Below are positions 23,801 to 35,800 of a stretch of DNA of 64,000 bases, piece after piece; position 1 is the stretch's first letter; every line of letters begins with the position of its first letter. A program made the position numbers and the translations under genes. Under the pieces are notes generated by a model. That model made no database searches. It saw only the letters and a program-made list of their open reading frames with translations, and was not told where the DNA came from. Source of the DNA: Sabellastarte sp. h YS-2021 (Eukaryota > Annelida > Polychaeta > Sabellida > Sabellidae); the NCBI GenBank assembly GCA_964017235.1, contig OZ024935.1, forward strand, positions 34,017,596 to 34,081,595. The letters are read 5' to 3'.

Positions 23801-26800
23801 TTCTACACCCAAGCACAAGAAGAAGCGTTCTGATGGTTCCCCAAGGTCTACTAAACGGAAGCACAGCAGTAAGCCTACTTCTGACGACCTCAAGTCCCTT
23901 GATGACAAGTGGAGTGAGAGATTTTCCCGTCTGGAAGCAATGCTGATTAACCAGTCATTTGCTGTCCCTGTGAGACCGGTGAATTCTGCTTCTGTGGTGC
24001 CCAGAGAACACCCCTTCTTTGATCCGGGTGCTTCTACAAGTGTTATGTTTTCTGAGGGCACTAGTGACGTTGCTACGCAGTTGACGGCTACCCAACCTCC
24101 GCTGGGGGTTCCTGGTACGCAAGCTGTGAAGGAAGTGAATGAGAGTGCTACCCACCCTGTTCAGGGCCCCGGTACCTCTGAGACTGTTGCCACCCAACCT
24201 TTACTGGTTCCCGGTGCAGGGACTGCCACCCAGCCTTCACAGGCTCCCGGTGCGGGTCCTGAGGTTCTGCCTTCCGGTTATATAACTACGCTGTCTAACC
24301 AGTCGCCTCCCATTGGTCAGAATTCTGAGGTTGCTAGGGAATCTGACAGCGAGGCTGAGGTGGATCCGGAACCGGCCTCTCCGGCTAGTGTTCACTACCA
24401 GGGTGATGTACCGGAAACTAACACTGACCAGGATCTATCTGAAGATGCCAATTACCGGGAAACCTTGAGAGGGGTGAGGAGTTTCATGGGCTGGCATCAA
24501 ATCCCGGATTATGACACCTCAGCTGCATCTATGGATGACAATCCCTTTGCCGGTGCTAGAGTGAAGACTACCGGAAAAGTGTCAGTAAAATTGCCGGTGG
24601 ATGAATGGCTTTGTAAAAAGCTGGAGAAACTGAATATAACCATTGCTGAAGGTTATCCATCCAGGAATACAGAAACCAGTGGTCTACTGCGTGACCAATT
24701 TGTCAAGACACCACGTACTTCAAAGTGGTACGACATGCAAGCTGTTAAGAAGGATGCGTCTACCCAGGCTGTTGGTGACTGGTCTCCGGAACCGGCAAAG
24801 CTTAACAGTATGTTTTCTAGAGTTGCAAGACGCAGTTTACCTGCTGCTCCAGCTTCCAGGACCTTCAGCCAGGACACCCTTAGAAGGTGGGAGAGGTCAT
24901 TCAGAGAACAATCAGTGATGTGTAACCACGCTGCTGGCCTCTCTAGATGCCTCACCAAGGTACAGGACTCCATGGTCACCCAGTTAAAATCCCTCAGGTT
25001 CGATTCCTCAAAGGGTAAAAGTGCTGAGAAACAACAAGCTGTTGAAGAGTTGGAATATCTGGTTACGTTTAACCGGTCAATTTCACAGGCTATGCAACGT
25101 ACCATGCAGGATTTGTCAGAGGGAGTCTTTATCAGCATGGCTAATCTCACCCTGGCCCGGCGGGACAGTTATTTAGAGTTCATAAGGGGTGGGATTAAAC
25201 CGGACACCTTGTCTGCCTTACGTACGTCTCCAGTTCACCAACTATCACTCTTCCCGGACAGCTTACTGGTCAAAGCTGAAGAGGAAATCTTACGTAGTGA
25301 AGAGAGGCGTTCTGCTGGTACCACACCAAGGAAACCTGGACGTTTTCATCCATACGTCTCCTCCAATCGAACCCCTCACCAGCCGGACCGGAAGCCCACT
25401 ACTCCGGCATGGAAGCAGATTAGAGACCGGCAAACTGCTCAGAAAGGTGGTGGTAAAGCCTCAAACTTCATCCAGAAGCCGGCCAGGGGGTTTAAAAAGC
25501 ATAAATGACAAATGTGGTCGGATTGGTGAACTCTGTAAATGTATCCGACAAGATGGAGGGCTTGTACCCACCACCACCAGTGACAAACAAGAACGAGACT
25601 GTGTTTCCACATGTAAACTCTTTTGTTGCAAGTGTTGTTTTTGCCAACGGGTCACCGCAAAAGAAAGGTGTAAATCCCGATTATTGTCAATCTATCAGAG
25701 AAATAAACCATGTGAAAGATGTTTCCTGTGTAGATCACTTGAGTTTTGTAAAAATTGTCACAAATGTCCCAACTGTTGTCACAAATCTTCCTGTAGGGGC
25801 AAGACTTCAGCAGTTTTGGGAGAAGTGGGAAACTCTGGGTGCCAGTCCAAAAGTTATCAGAATACTGAGAGAGGGCTACACCCTTCCCTTCCGGTTCAGA
25901 CCCACCCTAACCAGGTCACCAATGGTCATCAGCAAATATGTAAACCCCCAAAGACAGGCCCTCCTTTTGGAGGCACTGACTCAGCTAACAAACAAGAATG
26001 CAGTAGAACCGGTATCAAATCAGACCTCCCTAGGGTTTTACAACCGGTTATTTTTGGTTCCCAAACCCAACAACCGGTGGAGACCTATCTTGGACCTGAG
26101 CACTTTGAACACCTTTTTAAACACAGAGTCGTTCAAGATGGAGACCCCAGAGACAATAAGAACCTCCCTACAGGCAGGGGAGTGGGTCACATCCATAGAT
26201 TTCAAAGACGCTTACTTCCACATACCAATTCACAGTCAGTCAAGGAAGTACATGCGTTTTCACATTCAGGGCCAATCCTACCAGTTCAAGGCCCTGCCCT
26301 TTGGTCTTTCCACTGCACCCATGGAGTTCACAGTGGTGGCCAAAGAGGTCAAGCTCATGGCTTTACGACAGGGTATAAGAATCCACCAGTACCTAGACGA
26401 CTGGCTGGTGAGGGCCTCTACCCTCCACACCTGTCTCCAGCATACTCAAACCCTGGTCACTCTTTGTCAGGAACTAGGGTGGCTGGTGAACAAGGAAAAG
26501 TCAGAACTGGCACCCAAACAGGTCTTCAACTTCGTAGGTTACCAGTTCGACCTGAAAGAGGGCAAGGTCAGACCAACAGAAGAACGTTGGCAGGCTTTGA
26601 CAGACAAGATCAGATCAATGATGTCGGATCCGGTTTGTCCGGTCCGGAAATTCATGTCCCTCATAGGTCTCCTCACAGCAACAGAAAAACAAGTCCACTT
26701 AGGGCGACTCCACATGAGACCCATACAGTGGCACTTGAAAAACAACTGGAGGGTCCCAGAATCACTGGAAAAGGTGATACCGGTCCCCAAGTCCCTCCAT

Positions 26801-29800
26801 CCTCATCTAAGGTGGTGGCTGGAGGAAAGCAATGTGCTACTAGGTCAACCATTACACCCTCTAAAACATGCTCTGCAGATCTTTACAGACGCATCAAACG
26901 AAGGGTGGGGCGCTCACTTGGACGACCATACTGCAAGGGGAACCTGGTCCCTTCCAGAAAGCAAGTTGCACATAAACCACTTAGAGCTAAAAGCAGTTTT
27001 TCTAGCTCTAAAGGAGTTTCGAACCCTGGTCTGCAACAAGACTGTGTTGATAGCTACAGACAACACAACAGTGGTTGCCTATATCAACAAAGAAGGGGGG
27101 ATGAAGTCGGGGTCACTGTGTGCCCTACTGTGGAGAATCCTGTCCTGGTGCACCAGACAACAGGTAACCCTCAGGGCACGTCACATCCCCGGCCGGCTGA
27201 ACGTGATAGCAGACAAGCTATCCAGACTTGGCCAGACCATTCAAACAGAGTGGTCACTTCATCCAGCAGTATTCCAAGCTGTATGCGCAAGGTGGCACCA
27301 GCCAAAAGTGGACCTGTTTGCCACCAGGTTCAACAACAAACTACCCCAGTTTGTGTCACCGGTGCCAGACCCCCAGGCTTGGGCAGTGGATGCACTCAGC
27401 CTCTCCTGGGAGGACCTGGACCCATACGCCTTCCCGCCGGCAGCCATCTTGGGCAAAGTGGTGGAGAAGCTCCAGGACTACCCCTGCAACAGAATAATCC
27501 TGATTGCCCCAGGGTGGCCCAACATGCCCTGGTTTTGGGACCTGGTAGCAATGTCAAGCCAGATCCCACTCTGTCTGCCCAGCATACCAAACCTTGTGTC
27601 TCAACCGTTCAACCAGGTCCTTCACAGGAACCTGTCGAATCTGAACCTACATGCCTGGCTCCTAGAGCCTCAGCAATCAAGGAGCAAGGCTTCTCTGAGG
27701 CAGTGGCAGCACGAATTGAGGCTCCTCAAAGAAGATCAACCAGATCTGTCTATGAGGCAAAGTGGACCATTTTTACAAAGTGGTGCCTCAGTAATCAGGT
27801 GGACTTCAGGGCACCACCTCTGAAAGCCATTGCTGACTTCCTCCTGCACTTGTTCCAGGACAAGAAGTTACAACCAGGCACTATTGATGGCTACAGATCA
27901 GCCATTGCTGACAAACTGGGCAATTCCACCATTAATGTCAGCAAAGATGAGAATCTCACTCGTCTCCTGGATAGTTTCCATAGAGACAGGCCTAAGGGCA
28001 GGAGGGGTATACCCTCCTGGAACCTGTCACTGGTCTTACACCAGCTGACAAAGGCTCCTTTTGAACCTTTAAAAGAGGCCTCATTAAAACATTTGACCTT
28101 CAAGACTGTTTTCCTGCTGGCTTTGGGCTCAGGTAAACGCAGGAGTGAGATCCATGCTTGGTTACATAAGAACATCAGACACCAGTCAGACTGGTCTAAG
28201 GTGTCTTTGTACCCTTCACCCAGCTTCCTATCCAAGAATCAGCTGGCTAAGGAGGGTCCAGATAGTGTGGCACCAGTGGTCATCCCAGCCCTGGCACCAT
28301 CTCTGGATAGGTCACTCAAGGGTGACAGGTCCCTATGTCCAGTTAGAGCCCTGCGTTACTACTTGGACAGGACTGCAGACCTCAGGCAGAATAAGGAGTT
28401 AGTCTTTGTCTCCTTCAAGAAGGGTTTTGATAAAGACATCTCGCCTGCCACCATCTCCTCTTGGATCAAACAGACTGTGGTTCTGTGCTATGAGCTCTCT
28501 GACCAGGAGGCCCTCACCTTACATCAGGTTAAAGCCCATGATGTTAGGGCCTTTGCTGCTTCTAAGGCTTTCCAATCAGGGATCTCCTTAGATCAGATCT
28601 TGTCAGCCTGCCACTGGAAATCTCACAACACCTTCACTCAATTTTATTTGAAGGATGTTGCCTGGGCTGATTCAGAGCTTTTCCACCTGGGACCTGTAGT
28701 GGCTGCCCAGCAGGTGCAACACCAGGCCCAGAAGTGAGGAGATGTTGTATATATGTAAATATGTACATATTGTAAATATGCTAGATATGTACATAATGTA
28801 AATATGTTGGATGTACATATATGTTCAAAAAAAAAAAAAAAAAAAAAAAACTGTGACTTGCTTCCTTTGGGAAGTTTATTTCTTCTGGGACTGAACTCAG
28901 CCCCTCTCTCTCCCTATCTTTCCAACTCAGACCACTCTGCAAGGAAAGAAAAAAGGGGGGGGGGGCAACGTCGGTAGGCTCCCGGTTAACCGGTGAGTTA
29001 GTGACCGACCCTGACCTTTCAGGGTTCTCTGACCCTAGGTCGAATGGGCCTGGTTAAAAATTGTTGTTATGAGTTCACATAAGTCCCTAGCTGCTTACCC
29101 GCCTGCCAAGCGGTAGTTATTCAGCAATTGTCCATTGGATAGGATGTATTAACGCAATAAAATTGCAAATTTAATAAGTAAATTAAATTTTTATAAGTTA
29201 ATACCCTATCCAATGGACAGGCAAGGCCCACCCAACCGGCCCCGCTATCAGCTTACTAGGGGTCTTACTAGGATTAGACACGAAAAAGATGCTATGACGT
29301 CAAGAGGTAAACAGGAAATGAAGTACGATGCGCCACCTGGCGAATGCACACTCTGTGACCGGTCCTGCCGGTAGTATATACAGGACGTCTTTTTCTGGCG
29401 TTTGGCGGGACCGGTCGCGCCGACCGGTAAAGCAATTGTCCATTGGATAGGGTATTAACTTATAAAAATTTAATTTACTTATTAAATTTGCAATTTTGAG
29501 TTTTTGCCTTTATCTCCTTTATTGTTGCTTTTATAGCTTCAGAATATATTAAGAGGTATTGGGAAAGCATATGTGGAGAGTCTAAATAGCCGGTCAGTTT
29601 TACCCCCTGGCCCCCCCTTATGGGTCAAACTGGGGTCATAAAATAGCTGATTTTGAGTTTTTGCCTTATATCTCCTTTATTGTTACTTTTATAGCTTCAG
29701 AATGTATTAAGAGGTATTGGGAAAGCATATATGGAGAGTCTAAATAGCCGGTCAGTTTTACCACCCGACCCCCCCCTTATGGGTCAAACTGGGGTCATAA

Positions 29801-32800
29801 AATAGCCGATTTTGAGTTTTTGCCTTTATCTCCTTTATTGTTGCTTTTATAGCTTCAGAATATATTAAGAGGTATTGGGAAAGCATATGTGGAAAGTCTA
29901 AATAGCCGGTCAGTTTTACCCCCCGACCCCCCCCCCCCTTATGGGCCAAACTGGGGTCATAAATAGCTGCTTTGGAGTTTTTGCCTTATATCTCCTTTAT
30001 TGTTGCTTTTATAGCTTCAGAATGTATTAAGAGGTATTGGGAAGGCATATGTGGAGAATCTAAATAGCCGGTCAGTTTTATCCCCCGACCCCCCTTTATG
30101 GGTCAAACTGGGGTCATAAAATAGTTGCTTTGGAGTTTTGCCTTATATCTCCTTTATTGTTGCTTTTAGACCTTCAGAATGTATTAAGAGGTATTGGGAA
30201 AGCATATGTGGAGAGTCTAAATAGCCGGTCAGTTTTACCCCCCGACCCTCCCTTATGGGCCAAACTGGGGTCATAAATAGCTGCTTTGGAATTTTGCCTT
30301 ATATCTCCTTTATTGTTGCTTTTATAGCTTCAGAATGTATTAAGAGGTATTGGGAAAGCATACGGTGCAGCTTTGTGCATTCTTAGCTTTACAGCATGCT
30401 TATTAAAACCACAAAGCATTTTAAACTTTAAGGGACGCTTCGCTTTTGTTAGCAAAAGCATTCCTCTAGTTGGTTCTAGGGCTTCAAAATATGAAAACAA
30501 CTTGTAGAAATCTTGGCCTGTGAATCTTACATCTGACAACATTTTGTGGATTCTGTATACTTGAAGTTCTTAACACTGAAGTTGTTCCTAAGATTTTCCC
30601 ATATTCATTGTTGTTGCCCATTTAGTTGTACCTGCGGGCTGGGGTTCTTGCCTATCGAGGCTGGCTATTTTTTCCACATGTGCTTAAGATTCACAGTATG
30701 CTGCACATTTATTCCTTTTTCAGTTTTTCTGTAAAACCATTATACTGTGAATGTTCTGTATACAGTTGATATGCTCTTTTGTATGTGTTACTCCAGTTAT
30801 TAAAACTCTGTATACTTTTTCACAAGTTATTTCATTAGAAGTGTAGGCAAAAAAAAGAGACAGAAAGAAACAAGAAAAAATAATAAACTGTTGGAGGCAC
30901 AATATAAAGAAATGAAAAATTTTCATTGTTTAATGAATATTTGGTAATTTGTTTTTTTTCTAACTTTATATAAATCTTTTTTTTAAATAAATTATAATTG
31001 CATTTGCAGTTATGTTAAAATGATTTCTCTAACTATTTTCAAGGTCCTCAGTGGCCTAGTGGTTAGCAAGTTTGGCATCTAATCATAGGCTGTCACCTCT
31101 GTGGGTTCGAGTCCCACAAGTGGCAATTCTGAGGACCTGTCCCAATATGACCCTGGCTGTTGAACGGGACGAAAAACCCCAACTTTGACTAACTATTTTC
31201 AGTAATATTAGAAGTATTCAGATGAGAATATTTATATATTGGTGTTTTTGTAGAGGCCCTTTATTATTATAAATCAGGTGACTTAGTATTTTGTAGTGGT
31301 CAGGTTTGATATTTAACCACTAGGCTTTCATCTTTAGTCCTTGGTTTGTTCCATCTCGTGGCTACATATGTGATTCACTGAGGACCAGGGGCATATTCAC
31401 AAACAATACTAGCACCATTACTGATTTAAATTTTAAGTATTACATGTACTTACATTTCAATCAGGAAATTATGAAACCTTATTCTTGAGCATTCCTAAGT
31501 ATAAGGTTAACTTAGAATCATGTAAACAAGCAGATGACTGCAACAAAGATAATAAGTATTTGCTTACAGAAAATAAAAAAAAAACCTGTCTGTGTGCCAA
31601 GTTTTCTCTATTCAAAATTTTACAAACAAGTATATATTGTGAATTAGAAGTGGTGTTTTTCCATACTTAAATCTAAGATGACCTCATGTAAATATTGTTT
31701 TATGAATATAGATTCAAAGAAAAACTTCAATGAATAACCTTCCCTTATGCCCAGGTCACACTGTGGCGATGTTTAGTGGCGAATATGCACGATCCTGAAA
31801 TTCGTCCTTGTTGGTAGCATATTCTTGGTCCATCTTCACTAGTGTTGAAGACGGTAAACCGGAAACCTATTTGCCGACCGAAAGACACTGATCCGGTTAC
31901 GTTTCGTTTTCTTGTAACCAAAACTGGTTTCGCCACATGTAGGCATTATTTGAACTTAAGTTTACCAAAATATTAAACTACAACAAATATTTCACAGTAT
32001 TTTATAATATTCCATCAATATATCACCCATTTTGTCCTCGAAAGTCTTCAAAAAGCCCATAGTTGTTCTTATTTGTATACGAGTTACATCTCATGTACGC
32101 GTTTGAAAACTTATTTCTTTGCGTTTGATAAATCAAATATACCCGGTTTTTCGCCGAATTTCCACTTTCGGAAACCGGTCTTGAAATTTGCATTCAACCA
32201 CAACACTAATCTTCACTGTTCTCCACCATTCTCCATGGATCGTCATCTAGCTACGACAGTTTCAAACTGTTCAAAACTATCGCCGGTATTCGCCGATTCA
32301 TGGCCATTTTTTAGTTCGCCATTAGAATTTGCCACTATTGGTAGCAGATTCTTCTACATCGTAGCTCTGTGGTGGGACATTCTCCAGCAAATCGTACTAC
32401 CTTCTTGTTCTCAGTAAATTCGCCAAATATTCTTCCTTGTTCTCAACTGGTTCTTCCTTTGTCGTAGAAGATTCCTCAAGGATCGCATTCATTCTCCCCT
32501 ACTTGTAGCTGATTCGTGGGTAAATTCGCCAGATATCTTCACCAATTCGTAGGGTATTCTTTGTATATTCTTGCTTTGTCTCAGGACATTCGAAAGGCAT
32601 CGTAGAACATCGTAGAGGGGTCGTAGAAGTATGAAGATCTTTTATCACGTGACTACACTTTCCCGCTTTTTTTGGCGAATTCTGGCGAATTTGAAGTCGC
32701 CTCTGTTCTTCTATATTCGCAGATATCATCGTAGCACCCTCGCCACTGTGTGACCTGGGCATTACTTAGATCTAAGGTCACCTTGTCTAAGTATTGCTTG

Positions 32801-35800
32801 TGAATAGTGTCCCTGTTCTGATATATGACTTTAGCTGTTGAAATTAACATAAAAATCTACACTTTGATTTTGGACCTGGTACTATTTAATACTTGACCAA
32901 ACATCATGTTATGACACAGATAAATGCACATCTTTAACTTCTTTTTGTGGATTTCTGCAGAAACAAAATTTAATCTAGATGAATATTCCTGAAACAACAG
33001 ATGTGGAGTCATAAAGGGTCATTTCATGATTTATTTTGAAAGGTTCATTGTCAGAGAATTTATTTTACAAAATAAAAAAATTATGAAATACACCAGAGCA
33101 TGTGATATGTGTCACTGAGAACACCTAAAAGTTTTGCAAAGAGAAGTTTTAAGTCACAAAAATATTGCCGATAACTGAATTGGTGTAAAACTACCATAAA
33201 ATATCACAAAGTTGAAAAGAATTTTTGATGATACAAAGAATATTAATGAGTGTTTCCTCTTTTATTAATTCCACATACTGTTGAAGGCTTTATCATTATC
33301 TCCAGAAAGAACAATTGATTGATTAGAAAAAAAGTTGGCATAATTCCCAGCATTCTTGATGACAAAATCCCTGCTCAATATGACATCGAGTAAAATAATA
33401 AACTTTAAAATAAAATAAACAAAGACTCAATTATTATCGCTAATTGTTTCAGGATCAGTACCAGACATATATTTGGTACACCTGCAAGTGGGGATCTACA
33501 GCTTATTCCATCGTCTTTATGGCATGTACCCGTGTCACTTCCTCACTTACCTCAGAGCTATCTACTCAAAGAAAGAGAACTCACAGGTCTTTAAGGAAAC
33601 CATTATGGTAAGTACAGTAGACATGGTATTGGTAGAAACAATGTAAGTAAAATCATGGTAGAATATAAAAAATCTCTAAATGGAAGAATTAACAAAGTCA
33701 GTTTTGCAATGTATGTAAGGCCAGAATGCACAGCAACTTTGCTTCTTGGATAATTTTTTTGATGTGACTCAATACATTACCGAATGCTTTCTCTAGTCAG
33801 AATAGCCAAATATTTCATATTTTCTTCCACAAGTCATGAAAAATTACTTATTTTGAGGATATTTTTGTTAAGAATATTTATGAAAAACAAATATCATAGA
33901 AAAACAAATAATCCTCTGGGTAATGTTTTACTGTGTATTGATCTGCACTATTCTTTAATAAAAAACTGAATAATCTTCAAATCGGTATTATCGTAAGGTA
34001 ATCCATATATGTATAAGGTTAATGGCACTCATTAAATGTAGTAAAAACATGTCATATTAGCAGGAAAATCATGAGGCCCAAATTGCAAATTTGACATTAG
34101 CAGGATATTTTATCTTTTTGGAGAGTGTAAGAAGAACTGTTACCAAATTCTGGGAAAACTTGAGTATAAATTTGAAGAAGTTACAACCATTTAAAATATT
34201 TTTCATCTATAAGATTTTACAACAATTTTCATGAGCATGTCTTGTTTCTGTGATCTCCCCTTGCCGTTATTGGGACTATTTGACTGAGGCAACTTTATCA
34301 GTGTACTGGAATCAAAATGGTTTTGTATTGGGTGGATACCCACACAAAAATATGCGAGTGAACATATCTATAGAAAGTAATATTAAATTGAAGAACCCAA
34401 TGGATATTAGAATTACAAATTTGTAATTAGCTGAAGAGGTTTTGTTTTGTTCCAGCCCATGTTGGAGAGAGTGAGAATGCATCCATTGCTGGTCACTGCA
34501 AACAAGGAGAAGGAAATATCCACAGAAAGGTATGCCACAGTATGGAGAACTCGGTCCCAAGTTTTTTTAAGTGCAAGCTCCAGCCAGAAGCTCGCGCTTC
34601 TAGAGATCACTTTTTTTCATATATTTTTTTGTCTCCGGACTTTCATAAATTGTGGTTGTGGAGTACCTGTCTCATCATTGAAGTTAAGTAAGAATGGGCT
34701 ACGTAAGTACTTGCCAATGGATGAGTGACCGATTCAGCGCACTATTCGTGTCTCTGATGGCTTTTCCGTTCGCGCTAGTGGACGGTAACCCCTGACAGCC
34801 TTGTTTGAATCAGCTTAGACACCATTTTCTGACTGATGTTTTATGTGCAATTGATTATTCATTATTTTGGTGTTTCATGTGTTAATATAGTAGTATTATA
34901 GTATGGCTTACCTTCAGAGATGAAATTGTTAAATTGACAAATAGTTTGGTTGCTTATTAGATTTTTTCATTTAAATAAATAAAAAAATTGTGACACATAT
35001 GGTGCACACCACTCTTTCACAACTACTCTAAATGGGTCAGAATTTCACTTATTTCTTAATATCTCTGTTTTTATGTTAATTAGAGCTTTAGAATATATTG
35101 GGTTTCATTTTTGGGCTTTAGCAAAAACCTTCTGTTAAGTTTCCTATTGTTTAATACTAAAAATGCTGCCAATTTGTATAAATCTGCGAAATTTTGTTAT
35201 CTCAGTTCAGATAAAGGTTCCTCTGTATGTAATGTGATGGATAACATTCCTGTTTGCAGGTGGGTCAAACAAGAAGCACATGATGTGATAGTGGAGTGTG
35301 CCAAGCTTTCTCTGGACATGATAGAAGGCAGTAAAGAAGAGAACAGGTGTCCTGTCATCACTAGTCACTGCAGGACCGCAGAAACTCACAAACTGAGAAA
35401 CAGCTGGGGCTCAGGTGCAGGCTCGCAGAGAGATTTTACACAGATGCTCAGAGGTGAGACAAACATTCAGTGACTGAGTCGTTCGCAGTGACGGCTGAAA
35501 CATTGCCGTTAATTTGTAATTTAGTCATTGGGTAGCTGCTTGCATTAGCTATCGGGAGGTTTGCTACTTGCCCCATAATTTTCAAATTCAATTGATCAGG
35601 CAGTTTTCTAACTGATGATCAGTCTATGACATTTGGCATTCAGTACCACATGTCTGGAAGAAACTTCCTGTAACTATTGCGGTTGACATAAATATACATA
35701 AAGTACTAAAAAAATTGGCTTCATTACCACTCATAAGAATTGATTGTTAAACTATTGTTTGTGGTCACTTAGTCAGTGTCTCTGTGGAAATGACCATTGC

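Larger units (their letters stand above)
23177..29494 (+). mobile_element. DIRS-type retrotransposon B, looks whole
   Basis: A 6.3-kb DIRS1-type element with terminal inverted repeats (23177-23371 and 29280-29494) that differ at about one position in 160 bp. The internal complementary region is at 29125-29219. It has three coding parts: Gag, RT/RNase H with a downstream region, and tyrosine recombinase. I see no break. It is young by its near-identical ends, and it lies in a satellite monomer flanked by TTT. No aspartic protease or DDE integrase is present, which separates it from LTR elements. Confidence 0.92.
15760..30469 (+). mobile_element. Helitron-like shell with satellite core and two nested DIRS elements
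   Basis: The left end AGCGTCCCTGAAAGGGCGCT is an imperfect palindrome. The right end has the hairpin GCTTTTGTTAGCAAAAGC followed by ATTCCT and CTAG. The flanks ..GTATAATTA and TTGGTTCTAGGG rejoin to give a normal unit of the 152-bp repeat (compare GCTTATTATTGGTCCTAG near 2870-2890), so the borders are exact and the target is A|T. Without the two DIRS elements the shell is only about 2.3 kb. No Rep/helicase is visible, so it is nonautonomous. Confidence 0.7.

Noticed and set aside
24653-25150. Antisense open frame inside Gag of element B
   Set aside because: Shadow of the sense coding frame, with no recognisable domain.
25189-25505. Upstream part of the recombinase frame of B as a separate gene
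   Set aside because: It overlaps the C-terminus of Gag, shows no family features and looks like a shadow until the Cys-rich part begins.
23177-29494. LTR retrotransposon or endogenous retrovirus
   Set aside because: Ends are inverted, not direct. A tyrosine recombinase replaces a DDE integrase, and no protease or envelope is seen.
31042-31115. Functional tRNA gene
   Set aside because: Box A and box B are present, but the head does not fold as a full tRNA by eye, and the copy has a SINE tail and target duplication.
32073-32417. 114-residue frame inside the Harbinger-type MITE
   Set aside because: Composed of the element's short repeats, with no transposase motif.
34650-34740. Functional 5S rRNA gene
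   Set aside because: Only the internal promoter part is similar, with many substitutions, and the flanks match a dispersed SINE.
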